A DNA stretch of 64,000 nucleotides from Actinomycetota bacterium (GCA_947463725.1 CANHRM010000004.1:1-64000), one strand, 5' to 3'; shown: positions 10,209-19,617, numbered from the stretch's first letter. A program made the numbers and translations. The notes: generated from the letters alone by a model not told the origin.

Positions 10209-11366
10209 ATGAAGCCTGCAAAAATAGCCGATTTTGGGATCACTGAAGAGTTTGGCTACCTGCCTACTTATGATCCAGCCCAATCATTATCCGCTGGCAA
10301 TGAAGAGTGGGACCAGTTCGGAAAAGATCTACCTAAATTACTTATGGGAACAAACTTCAGATCCAGAGTAAAGGCACTGCCTAAATTTAATATTGAGAAA
10401 TTATCTGGTGAGGCTGAAGTGCAGCGCGCTATGTTGATCTTGAGCTATATCGGACAAGCTTACCAATGGAGTGATAACACTGCCGCTCACGTAATGCCTG
10501 CGAACTTAGCTTTGCCTTGGTATGAAGTTGGCAAATTAGTTGGCCGCCCACCAATCCTTTCCTATCAAAGTTACGCCTCTGATAACTGGCGACGCTTTGA
10601 TAAAAGTGGTGACATTGCTTGTGGCAATATCGGTTTATTGCAATGTTTCCTTGGTGGCCAAGATGAAGAGTGGTTTATTTTAATTCATATCGAAATTGAG
10701 AAGAAGGCCGGCAAAGCGTTAAAGGCAATTGAAGATGCCCAACTTGCGGTACTTGAAAATGATGCCGAGAAAGTTGAGGCGGCACTTATCAAATTACGCA
10801 ATGCATTAGCTGCCATGTATGAAGTTCTAGGCCGAATGCCGGAAAGATGTGACCCTTATATTTACTTCCATCGCGTTCGACCATATATTTTCGGCTGGCG
10901 TAATAACCCATCTCTGCCTAATGGCGTAATTTACGAAGGTGTAGATGAATACAAAGGTATAGGTCAAAATTTCCGCGGTGAAACAGGTGCTCAAAGTGCA
11001 ATCATTCCAGCAATGGATGGTGTTTTAGGAATTGAACATGAGCGCGATGAACTTCGTGAATATTTGATGGAGATGCGAACATATATGCCACCAAAGCACG
11101 TTGCATTTATCGAAGCTGTAGAGACTGGCCCATCTGTTCGTAATTTCGCCGTCTCAGCTAAGCGCTCTAGCCTGACAAATGTATTTAACGAATCTGTTGA
11201 ATTAGTTGCAAAATTCAGAGCCATGCACCTTGAGTATGCCGGAACTTATATTCATGCTCAGGCACAAGCAACTCCCGGCAATCCATCGGCAGTCGGTACT
11301 GGTGGCACTCCATTTATGACTTATCTACGCAAGCATCGTGATGAGACAAAGGTTCAAACAATTTAG
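10209..11366 (+). CDS. Indoleamine 2,3-dioxygenase family protein
   Basis: LSYIGQAYQW, NLALPWYEVGKLVGRPPILSYQSY, C-terminal YIHAQ...GTGGTPFMTYLRKHRDET; AAGGAG upstream of ATG at 10209. Confidence 0.85.
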   Translation: MKPAKIADFGITEEFGYLPTYDPAQSLSAGNEEWDQFGKDLPKLLMGTNFRSRVKALPKFNIEKLSGEAEVQRAMLILSYIGQAYQWSDNTAAHVMPANLALPWYEVGKLVGRPPILSYQSYASDNWRRFDKSGDIACGNIGLLQCFLGGQDEEWFILIHIEIEKKAGKALKAIEDAQLAVLENDAEKVEAALIKLRNALAAMYEVLGRMPERCDPYIYFHRVRPYIFGWRNNPSLPNGVIYEGVDEYKGIGQNFRGETGAQSAIIPAMDGVLGIEHERDELREYLMEMRTYMPPKHVAFIEAVETGPSVRNFAVSAKRSSLTNVFNESVELVAKFRAMHLEYAGTYIHAQAQATPGNPSAVGTGGTPFMTYLRKHRDETKVQTI

Positions 11367-11370
11367 ATCA

Positions 11371-11397
11371 AAGGGCTGAGGCGATTAGCCCCATAAC
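11371..11397. terminator. Weak hairpin between convergent genes
   Basis: GGGCT-GAGGCGATT-AGCCC followed closely by CTTTTTC. Confidence 0.35.
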
Positions 11398-11423
11398 TTT
11401 TTCTCTAAGGAATTGCATAGTGC

Positions 11424-12908
11424 TTAATCGTTTTGTGGGAAACCTAAGTTAATTCCACCGTGACTTGGATCAAGCCAGCGGCTGGTAATGACTTTGCCTC
11501 TCGTGAAGAAGTGAACACCTTCAGTGCCGTGCGCATGAGAGTCACCAAATAATGAGTTCTTCCAACCACCAAATGAGTAGTAAGCCATAGGTACTGGAAT
11601 CGGAACATTGATACCAACCATGCCGACTTCAACTTCATTTTGGAATCTACGAGCTGCGCCACCATCGTTAGTAAAGATTGCGGTGCCATTTCCGTACTCA
11701 TGACTATTAACAAGTGCGAGCGCCTCATCGTAAGTATTCACGCGCAGAATGCTAAGTACTGGACCGAAGATTTCATCGGTATAAACCGACATCTCTGGCT
11801 TCACGTTATCAAGCAGTGTTGGCCCAAGGAAGAAACCGTCACCATCGACCTTTAGGTCGCGGCCATCAACAACAACTGTTGCGCCAGATTTTGCGCCTGC
11901 CTCAATATATGAAGAAACTTTGTCGCGGTGAACCGCGCTAACAAGTGGGCCCATGTCAGAGCCTTTCGTGCCATCGCCTGTTTTGATATTTGCCATTCGA
12001 GATTTAATTCGGGCAACGAGAGCACTCGCAATCGGTTCAACGGCGACAATTGCTGAAATCGCCATACAACGTTCACCGGCAGAACCAAAGCCAGCATTAA
12101 TAGCTGCATCGGCAGCAAGTTCTAGATCGGCATCGGGTAGAACAACCATGTGATTTTTTGCGCCACCTAAAGCTTGCACACGTTTGCCAGATTTTGTGCC
12201 AGTTTCATAAACATAACGTGCGATAGGTGTTGAACCTACAAATGAAATCGATTTAATTCCTTTATGTGTAAGCAGTGCGTCAACAACTTCCTTGTCACCA
12301 TGGACAACGTTAAAAACACCATCGGGTAGGCCAGCATCTTTCCAGAGTTGGGCCATAAACATTGCTGCACTTGGATCTTTTTCAGATGGCTTAACAATTA
12401 CGGTGTTGCCACAAGCAATTGCGATTGGGAAAAACCACATTGGCACCATGGCTGGAAAGTTAAACGGTGAAATAATCGCTACTGGGCCAACAGCTTGACG
12501 GATTGAATAGACATCAACACCTGTTGATACTTCTTCGGAAAATCCACCTTTTAAAAGGTGTGGTATTCCGCAAGCAAATTCCACAACTTCAAGGCCACGG
12601 GTTACTTCACCCGCAGCATCACTTAATACCTTGCCATGCTCATCGGTAATCAGGGCGGCAATCTTTTCTTTGTTTTGCTGCACTAATTCGCGGAAAGCAA
12701 ATAAAACTTGGGTGCGCTTAGTTAGTGAGCTATGGCGCCATTCGGCAAAGGCATTGGTCGCAGCAGCTACGGCAGTATCAACAGTTGCGGCGTTACCAAA
12801 AGCGACTGTCTTTGATACTTTGCCAGTGGCCGGGTTATAGACATCGCCACTTCGCTCTGGCTTAGAAGTGTCTAAAGCGCCGTTGATCCAATGCGTAATC
12901 TGATTCAT
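11424..12908 (-). CDS. mmsA: CoA-acylating methylmalonate-semialdehyde dehydrogenase
   Basis: ALDH fold with SPFNFPAMVPMWFFPIAIACGNT, GSAGERCMA, VPIPVPMAYYSFGGWKNSLFGD. Confidence 0.92.
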   Translation of the reverse strand: MNQITHWINGALDTSKPERSGDVYNPATGKVSKTVAFGNAATVDTAVAAATNAFAEWRHSSLTKRTQVLFAFRELVQQNKEKIAALITDEHGKVLSDAAGEVTRGLEVVEFACGIPHLLKGGFSEEVSTGVDVYSIRQAVGPVAIISPFNFPAMVPMWFFPIAIACGNTVIVKPSEKDPSAAMFMAQLWKDAGLPDGVFNVVHGDKEVVDALLTHKGIKSISFVGSTPIARYVYETGTKSGKRVQALGGAKNHMVVLPDADLELAADAAINAGFGSAGERCMAISAIVAVEPIASALVARIKSRMANIKTGDGTKGSDMGPLVSAVHRDKVSSYIEAGAKSGATVVVDGRDLKVDGDGFFLGPTLLDNVKPEMSVYTDEIFGPVLSILRVNTYDEALALVNSHEYGNGTAIFTNDGGAARRFQNEVEVGMVGINVPIPVPMAYYSFGGWKNSLFGDSHAHGTEGVHFFTRGKVITSRWLDPSHGGINLGFPQND

Positions 12909-12968
12909 ACCCGCAATCTACTTGAGAGCATTAAGATGGCGCTACCTACTAGCTAAAAGGCCAATGTA

Positions 12969-14321
12969 ATGACGATTCCGATTAATGATCCAGATAAGCA
13001 AGCTTCGGTAAGTGCGGCAGATCGCAAATATGTCTTTCATTCTTGGTCGGCCCAAGGCGCAATTAGTCCGATGCCAATTGCTAGTGGTTCAGGTTCAAGG
13101 TTTTGGGATCATGCCGGCAAGGTTTATTTAGATTTTTCATCTCAACTCGTCTTTACTAATATCGGCCATCAACACCCAAAGGTCATAAAGGCAATTCAAG
13201 AACAGGCCGAAGTATTAACAACTATTGCGCCACAACATGCAAATGATGCTCGTAATGAAGCTGCCCAGCGCATAGTTGAACTAGCTGGTTCTAACTTTGC
13301 CAAGGTCTTTTTTACTAATGCTGGCGCCGATGCGATTGAAAATGCAATTCGCATGGCACGCATGCATACTCATAAGCACAAAGTACTTTCGACATATCGC
13401 TCGTATCACGGCAACACAGGTGCTGCGATAAATGCAACTGGCGATCCACGTAGATTCCCAAATGAGTTCGCTTTCGGTCACGTTCACTTCTGGGGACCAT
13501 ACCTATATCGCACAGCTTTCTGGGCTAAAGATGAAGCCGAAGAATGCAAGCGCGCGCTAGAACATTTAGAGCAAACAATTATCTTTGAAGGTCCAAACAC
13601 TATCGCAGCAGTTTTGCTTGAATCAGTGCCCGGTACTGCAGGTGTCTTAATGCCACCTAAAGGTTATCTCGAAGGTGTTCGTGCGCTGTGCAATAAATAC
13701 AATATTTTGTGGATTGCAGATGAAGTTATGTCAGGCTTTGGTCGCACTGGAAAATGGTTTGCTTATCAACACAGCCAAGTTGTTCCAGATCTAATCACTT
13801 TTGCTAAAGGCGTCACATCTGGCTACATCCAACTCGGCGGCATTGTTATCAGCGAGCCAGTTTCCAAAACATTTGATGAGAAAGTATTCGCTGGCGGCCT
13901 GACTTACATGGGTCACCCATTGGCATGCGCAACTGCAGTTGCAACTATCGATGTTATGAAGGAAGAGAAGATGTTAGAAAACGCCACCATGATTGGCGAG
14001 AAAGTCTTAGGGCCAGGGTTACTTGAATTAGCTAAGAAACATAAGGTTATTGGCGATATTCGCGGGGCTGGTGTTTTCTGGGGCGTTGATCTTGTAAGTG
14101 ATCGTGCAACGCATGAACCTCTTGCGCCATATGGTGCTTCAAGTGCGGCCATGAATGAGTTGGTTGCGGCTTGTAAGAAGAACGGCTTAATGCCATTTAA
14201 TAACTTCAACCGCATTCATTTGTGCCCACCATGCAATATTTCAGTTGAGGATGCAAAGTTAGGGCTTGAGCTTTTGGATCAATCTTTAACCGAGATCGCC
14301 AAGTACTACACCGGCGCTTAA
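12969..14321 (+). CDS. Class III (omega-amino acid) aminotransferase
   Basis: PLP fold type I: FTNAGADAIENAIRMAR, WIADEVMSGFGRTGKWFA, TFAKGVTSGYIQLGG. Confidence 0.93.
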   Translation: MTIPINDPDKQASVSAADRKYVFHSWSAQGAISPMPIASGSGSRFWDHAGKVYLDFSSQLVFTNIGHQHPKVIKAIQEQAEVLTTIAPQHANDARNEAAQRIVELAGSNFAKVFFTNAGADAIENAIRMARMHTHKHKVLSTYRSYHGNTGAAINATGDPRRFPNEFAFGHVHFWGPYLYRTAFWAKDEAEECKRALEHLEQTIIFEGPNTIAAVLLESVPGTAGVLMPPKGYLEGVRALCNKYNILWIADEVMSGFGRTGKWFAYQHSQVVPDLITFAKGVTSGYIQLGGIVISEPVSKTFDEKVFAGGLTYMGHPLACATAVATIDVMKEEKMLENATMIGEKVLGPGLLELAKKHKVIGDIRGAGVFWGVDLVSDRATHEPLAPYGASSAAMNELVAACKKNGLMPFNNFNRIHLCPPCNISVEDAKLGLELLDQSLTEIAKYYTGA

Positions 14322-14344
14322 GTTAGAAAAGCTTAAGCAAAAGG

Positions 14345-14378
14345 AAAAGGGCTGAGGCTTTATGCCCCAGCCCTTTTT
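14345..14378. terminator. Bidirectional intrinsic terminator
   Basis: AAAAGGGCTGAGGC-TTTA-TGCCCCAGCCCTTTTT between convergent genes. Confidence 0.75.
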
Positions 14379-14389
14379 GCTATTTATAT

Positions 14390-14701
14390 TTAAGCTTCTT
14401 CTTCGTATAGATCGTGCGAGACAATATCGGCGATCACATCGTGCTGCCATTTCTTCCACAACTCAGCGACAGCTGGATTGCTCATAAATGATTCATTGAC
14501 TGCACCATTGTCGGCAAGGCCTTTGAATCCCTGGATTACAACGATATTTCCAACATCCTTGCCAGCTGATCCACTCAAAATTTGATAGGTGCTAACTCCA
14601 GATTTTAGGCTAACTTCTTTCCATTCATTCATACGCTTTAAGCATTCAGCTCTTTTGCCAGCATGAGGCTTCCATACTGAGATTTCATACGCTCTTGCCA
14701 T
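14390..14701 (-). CDS. Small conserved protein, possibly a ferredoxin-like alpha/beta barrel
   Basis: 103-aa ORF, compact domain starting MARAYEISVWKPHAGKRAECLKRM. Confidence 0.6.
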   Translation of the reverse strand: MARAYEISVWKPHAGKRAECLKRMNEWKEVSLKSGVSTYQILSGSAGKDVGNIVVIQGFKGLADNGAVNESFMSNPAVAELWKKWQHDVIADIVSHDLYEEEA

Positions 14702-14749
14702 TTTTACCCCTTTTTATTTTTTCTCCGAATTGGAAAAATTGGATTTGAA

Positions 14750-15124
14750 TTACGCGTGCTCTCCGCCTGTGTGAGCGAAAGTCTTATTGGTGATCTGCCA
14801 CTTTCCATCAAGGACTGAAAGCGTGAAGTAATCAGTAAATGAAAGAGTTCCCCAGAAACCTGTCTCTTTTATTGTTGCCATTGCAACAGTTCCATCGATC
14901 TGGATGTCTGTGATTGCCGCCGTCATATTCCCAGCATCTCCTGGAGATTCAACCATCAAAGCAACAAAGCCAGCCTTATCAACGTCATAATCAACGCCGC
15001 CCATGGTTCCAAACCAACGAGCACTTGCGTGGAATGCTTCATTTAACTTATCTGCATTACCTTTGCCAGCGCCATCTATATAGAGATTAAGTAACCTGGT
15101 TACTTCTGTTAAGTCCTTGCTCAT
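14750..15124 (-). CDS. NTF2/SnoaL-like (putative lumazine-binding-type) protein
   Basis: LNLYIDGAGKGNADKLNEAFH ... FTDYFTLSVLDGKWQITNKTF; start chosen at MSKDL after GGAGAG. Confidence 0.7.
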   Translation of the reverse strand: MSKDLTEVTRLLNLYIDGAGKGNADKLNEAFHASARWFGTMGGVDYDVDKAGFVALMVESPGDAGNMTAAITDIQIDGTVAMATIKETGFWGTLSFTDYFTLSVLDGKWQITNKTFAHTGGEHA

Positions 15125-15293
15125 GTTCTCTCCCATGCCTAGTTGTAAGTTCATACTCGGCGAACTTTATATTTACCTTAAACCTGTTTCAAGAAAGTTA
15201 TAAGGGTTGGGAGAATAAATCGGAAAAGATACAGAGTGCTTTTGTTACTAAATGTCGCAATTGGTATATAAAGCATTAAACATATTAATTATC

Positions 15294-16556
15294 CTAAATT
15301 AAAGGCACTCCCAAAACGCCTCTGACTTCTTCAAACATTGTGTAGAAGTCACTTAACTTCACGCCAGTACCTGTTTCAAATGCTTGCGCAAAAGTCTTTC
15401 CCTGTCCGAGAGCCGCATATATTCCTAATAGCTTTTCGATTCCCACATTTGCGACGATGAACTCTGTCGCTACCTCACCAATTCCATATGGATCAGTGTC
15501 GTTATCGTTCTTCTTAACTTCTGAAAGTGGCAGCTTCTTCATTGCATTAGAGTCATATTTATAGCGATCAACCATGGTTTGCTGACCAAAAGTTAGGTAA
15601 TCGACGATTCCTAGTTTGCTTGAAGTCTGAAGGCCAATAAACATCGCGGGGCCCTCCCAAATCCAATTCGGAATAGTTGATCCATCAGGACCAGGATTAC
15701 GACCGGCATATCTTTCCTGAATAGCATGGAAAAATTCATGGCCAGCTGTTTGGGACATTCCAGATTTATTATTCACGATCGAATTATTCTTCTTGATCGT
15801 TGCATAATTCCAGGTATTCGAATAACTGCCGCCAAAAGCTGGTGCACCTGCATCAAAGCCGCCAAGACGATCTTTCACTTGCTGCGCTGTGAAACCTTCT
15901 TTTGTGTAAGCGCTCTCAAGCCAACTGCGGTCTATCGCAATTACGTCAACAAATGTACGAGTCAACTTTGGATAGTCAAAAGTTTTAGCAACAAGGTTTG
16001 CGCCCTGCTTAACCCAATTAATTAAAGTCTCATCTACGCCATCTTGAGCAATTACTTTCACCTCAGCTGTTGGGTTGCGTTCAGTTGATACGTAAGTTAA
16101 GAATTTCTCTGTAGCTGACTTTGAAACCTCTTGCGCAGAATTTGGCTTACTCCAACCATATTTCTCCCAGAGCGTTGCGTAGGTTTTTTCTGGTGTTGGG
16201 GATGGAGAAGGAGTTGGCGTGGCCGAAGCTGATGGTGATGGCGTCGCGGATGCTGATGGTGTTGGTGATGGCGTGGCCGAAGCTGATGGTGTTGGTGATG
16301 GCGCCGCGGATGCTGTCTGTGTTGGCGAAGCAACTGGAGCAGGTGTGACAGTTGGCGTTGCAACAACTTTTACGCCCTTACTCCAAACCAACTTCTTGCC
16401 GGATTTAACACAGGTGAATTTGTATCCATTTACTGTTGATGTGGAATTTAACTTCGTACAGGTGCCACCAGCTTTTGCTGTCGCGGCCACTGCCAGATTG
16501 GATGGCAATAGAGAAATGGCAAGTAGGACAGAAAGGGCGGGTGCTAGTCGGCGCAT
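15294..16556 (-). CDS. Exported protein: two-Cys module, P/S/A/T-rich linker, putative HExxH peptidase-like domain
   Basis: Signal peptide; CTKLNSTSTVNGYKFTCVKSGKKLVWSKG; (TPSPSASA) linker; AGHEFFHAIQERY. Confidence 0.75.
   Translation of the reverse strand: MRRLAPALSVLLAISLLPSNLAVAATAKAGGTCTKLNSTSTVNGYKFTCVKSGKKLVWSKGVKVVATPTVTPAPVASPTQTASAAPSPTPSASATPSPTPSASATPSPSASATPTPSPSPTPEKTYATLWEKYGWSKPNSAQEVSKSATEKFLTYVSTERNPTAEVKVIAQDGVDETLINWVKQGANLVAKTFDYPKLTRTFVDVIAIDRSWLESAYTKEGFTAQQVKDRLGGFDAGAPAFGGSYSNTWNYATIKKNNSIVNNKSGMSQTAGHEFFHAIQERYAGRNPGPDGSTIPNWIWEGPAMFIGLQTSSKLGIVDYLTFGQQTMVDRYKYDSNAMKKLPLSEVKKNDNDTDPYGIGEVATEFIVANVGIEKLLGIYAALGQGKTFAQAFETGTGVKLSDFYTMFEEVRGVLGVPLI
16195..16330. repeat. 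Degenerate tandem repeat encoding the SPTPSASAT linker
   Basis: Repeated gatggtgttggtgatggcgtggccgaagct-like units inside the CDS. Confidence 0.8.
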
Positions 16557-16687
16557 TGAGCGAGAATATAGGATTAAAAGTGAAAATTGAAAAGTCTGCA
16601 CCTTAAATCCGCGTGAAATTCTCAGACACCTGGTGGCAGATTGGGCTATGAAAAGGTTCTACGGAATAGAAATCAACAAGTTGCTTT

Positions 16688-17200
16688 TTACTCGGGCCGG
16701 AAGTTAAAACCAGCGAACGTTTTACCCTTGTACGTCGAGATAGCAATGTTAACCAATCGGTTGCCGTTTTTCATGGACATCAAATACTTAATCCCATGAT
16801 CATCTTCTGTTGCATCTGCAAGCACGTTATCCTGACACATTAGACATTCCCAGCCATCGTTAGTCATAGATAGTTCTATATTCGCAGCAACCTCTTCCCA
16901 TTCTTGCGTAAATTCATAACCCAGAAAACTTCTATCACCGTCGATTACTGATCCTAGTGCAGTGAATTTACCGGAAGCAGGGGGAGTAAAATCTTTGGGT
17001 AGCTTCCCCGAAAACTTCACACCTTTATTCCAAACCAACTTCTTTCCAGATTTAATACAGGTATAAGTTTTTCCTTTAGAAATCTGCCTAATTCCAGCTT
17101 TGGAGCAACCGGCACCAGGGGTCACAGCTGCAGCAGCTTCTGATGTCAACGAGAAGGTAATTATCGAACAGAAGAAAATCGTAAGAAATTTATTTTTCAT
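16688..17200 (-). CDS. Small exported protein with N-terminal two-Cys module
   Basis: Signal peptide; CSKAGIRQISKGKTYTCIKSGKKLVWNKG. Confidence 0.7.
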   Translation of the reverse strand: MKNKFLTIFFCSIITFSLTSEAAAAVTPGAGCSKAGIRQISKGKTYTCIKSGKKLVWNKGVKFSGKLPKDFTPPASGKFTALGSVIDGDRSFLGYEFTQEWEEVAANIELSMTNDGWECLMCQDNVLADATEDDHGIKYLMSMKNGNRLVNIAISTYKGKTFAGFNFRPE

Positions 17201-18291
17201 TTCTTTTTATAACCTGAAGGGCATACCGGTTTAACCGCCGTTACCTTCTTGGTTAGCTTTCCCTTCACGCATGTAATAGTGATTTTCTTTGCCGCTGCGG
17301 CTTTGGCTGCGGCCGCAGCTTTCTCCGCAAGTGCCTTGTCGGCGGCGGCCTTATCGGCGGCGGCCTTATCGGCGATTACTTTGTCCGCGGCAGCTTTCTC
17401 GTCTGCAATTTTCTTGTCAGCTGCAGCTTTCGCAGCAGCGATCTGAGCAGTCGTTAGCGGATCCAAATTCAATTGAAATAAAAATGTATAGCCAGAAACA
17501 TCTGCCGGGGCTTTCGCAGCACTTCCGCCACGGAAATATCGAAATTCAAATTTTGAATCTTTCGCAATTGTAGAGATATCAAATTTTGCAATTGTCAGAA
17601 GATCAAGAACCCATTGATAATTTACTTCTCCGCCCCATGTCCATTTTTCAGAATAGAACTGACTGATCGAAATAGTCGTTGCCCCTGGTGCTATATATCC
17701 AAAACCAATCCAACCTGGGTCAGAAATGGTGCAAGGAAACGGTGTGCTAATTCCATTTAGAATCTGAACTGTCCCTTGTAGAGGTGTTACGAGATCTGAT
17801 TTATATTCAACTAGATCTGGATGGCAAGGCCCAGCCGGAGTGGGATCAAGCACTATTGCAAGAGTTGCCGTTGGATTAGTTGCATCTACCGTTCCATTAA
17901 CAATTCGGTAAAAATATAAAGATAGTACTTTTTGTGCATCAATTGGTTGTTTAATTCCAGCAACCTTGAGCATCGAAATGAAATCCTCATAAGTGAAATC
18001 TTTCCACTTCCAAGAAGCGTAATCGGTTAAAGTTCCAGATTCGCTTTTAACTTCGTCACGCTCGCCATAGATAAGAGAAACTAGACCAGGATCTGCAGTT
18101 GTGCACTGCGCCGAAAGAGCTTGTCCGTTAAAAAGTAAGCCCATCGCTTGCCCAGGGTGGATCGAAAACTTGGTGTAATCAATTTTATCGGGCAGGCAAT
18201 TATCAGCAGCATGGGCGGCTATGGGCTGGAAAGTTAACGAAGTGATTAACGCCAGAACCGATATCCAAATACTCTTTTTGATAGATCCCAT
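17197..18291 (-). CDS. Exported protein with two tandem copies of an unknown domain, A/K/D-rich linker and C-terminal two-Cys module
   Basis: Signal peptide; paired CLPDKIDY...C..TADPG and CHPDLVEY...C..SDPG blocks; C-terminal ITITCVKGKLTKKVTAVKPVCPSGYKKK. Confidence 0.72.
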   Translation of the reverse strand: MGSIKKSIWISVLALITSLTFQPIAAHAADNCLPDKIDYTKFSIHPGQAMGLLFNGQALSAQCTTADPGLVSLIYGERDEVKSESGTLTDYASWKWKDFTYEDFISMLKVAGIKQPIDAQKVLSLYFYRIVNGTVDATNPTATLAIVLDPTPAGPCHPDLVEYKSDLVTPLQGTVQILNGISTPFPCTISDPGWIGFGYIAPGATTISISQFYSEKWTWGGEVNYQWVLDLLTIAKFDISTIAKDSKFEFRYFRGGSAAKAPADVSGYTFLFQLNLDPLTTAQIAAAKAAADKKIADEKAAADKVIADKAAADKAAADKALAEKAAAAAKAAAAKKITITCVKGKLTKKVTAVKPVCPSGYKKK

Positions 18292-18365
18292 TTGAGACTC
18301 CCCTGCTAGCCGGTATTGATATCACCGCTTAGCCAGGCAAGATTTATGCAGTTGAGGCTAAGAAA

Positions 18366-18935
18366 TTATTTGATTGCAATTATTAGTCTCACGCGACCTT
18401 GAAAATTAGGATCCGTTAAAAGGTAATTCAAAGTTAATTTGCCACTGAATGCGCCAAATTCATTTATATGGGTTCCGTAGCCAAGATCAAAGCGGCCAAT
18501 TTGGCTATTTCCCTCTGTCGCATCAGCTGGAGTCACGGTAAGCGTGCCAGCTATACCTCTAGCAAATTCGGGAATTTCAGAGACCAGTTCAAGAAATTGC
18601 CCTGGTTGAATCTCAGCGTTAGTTGAATAGGTGATCGGATTCTTGCCATCGCCTTTTAGATCAAGAATTATCACGCGTGATTGACTTGAGCTAGTTCCAA
18701 CGCTTTCGACCACGCTTTGTGAATTAGATGAAGAATTAGAACCAGATGAAATAGCGGTATAGATACCAAATCCCAAAGTGATAACAGCTAAGAAACCGAG
18801 TGCGGTAAATAGCCAATCTCGGTGGCGACGTTTATTTGCTTTGAGAATTACCAACTCAGCTAATTTCTCATTTGAAACTAAGTTGATACCTAGTCGCTCA
18901 AACTCGCGCTTGATTACATCATCAATCTCATTCAT
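18366..18935 (-). CDS. Single-TM membrane protein, candidate anti-sigma/regulatory partner
   Basis: One TM segment (DWLFTALGFLAVITLGFGIYTAI); start overlaps the end of the ECF sigma gene. Confidence 0.55.
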   Translation of the reverse strand: MNEIDDVIKREFERLGINLVSNEKLAELVILKANKRRHRDWLFTALGFLAVITLGFGIYTAISSGSNSSSNSQSVVESVGTSSSQSRVIILDLKGDGKNPITYSTNAEIQPGQFLELVSEIPEFARGIAGTLTVTPADATEGNSQIGRFDLGYGTHINEFGAFSGKLTLNYLLTDPNFQGRVRLIIAIK

Positions 18936-19555
18936 TTGTCGCCCCCTTTCTCTTCTACTAATTCAGCATCCTCTATGTCTTCTACCGTTAGTTCAGGTCG
19001 GTTTTTATTCACTGGGGCTGATATTTCTTTTGTGCCTTGGATAAAACTGGCAACAGCTAATCTGCCTCGCGCTAGATGTGAAGCTGCTGTACCCATCGGT
19101 ATCTGAAGCGAGCGTGCAATATCTTTAAGTGCATAACCTTCGTCATAAGTTAGAACTAAAACAGCGCGTTGCGCAGGAGTCAGTGATTTAAGCGCAGCGT
19201 GGACCAAAAGACGCTCAGTTATTTCATCAGTTGAATCACTGCCATCTATTGCAGCATCAAGTGCTTCAAGAGTTGTTTCTAACTCATCTTTCTTGCGAGC
19301 CCACTTACGTCTTAAGTCAGCATGCTTGCTAACCATAATTCGGACCGCATATGCCTCGAGATTTTCAAACTCACTTACTTTGGCCCATCGGCGATAAATA
19401 TCAATCAAAGTTTCTTGCAATACATCTTCAGCATTTTGAATATCAAAACAAATAATTCGGGCAGCGCGCAGCAAAGTTACCTGGTGCTCACCCACCCAGG
19501 CTGCAAACTCTTGGTCTTGCCCTTTAGCCAATTTTGCACTCCTTGTTGAGGGCAA
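18932..19555 (-). CDS. ECF (SigE-family) RNA polymerase sigma factor
   Basis: Region 2 AEDVLQETLIDIYRRW; region 4 LTPAQRAVLVLTYDEGYALKDIARSLQIPMGTAASHLARGR. Confidence 0.92.
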   Translation of the reverse strand: MPSTRSAKLAKGQDQEFAAWVGEHQVTLLRAARIICFDIQNAEDVLQETLIDIYRRWAKVSEFENLEAYAVRIMVSKHADLRRKWARKKDELETTLEALDAAIDGSDSTDEITERLLVHAALKSLTPAQRAVLVLTYDEGYALKDIARSLQIPMGTAASHLARGRLAVASFIQGTKEISAPVNKNRPELTVEDIEDAELVEEKGGDK

Positions 19556-19617
19556 AGGCTAACCGAATGGCTTGTAATAATCACTAGGGAAATCTTCTTG
19601 CCTGAGTGAACAATCAA

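Noticed and set aside
16121-16590. Plus-strand ORFs rich in AEADGDGVADADG
   Set aside because: Shadow translation of the repetitive linker of the exported HExxH protein gene.
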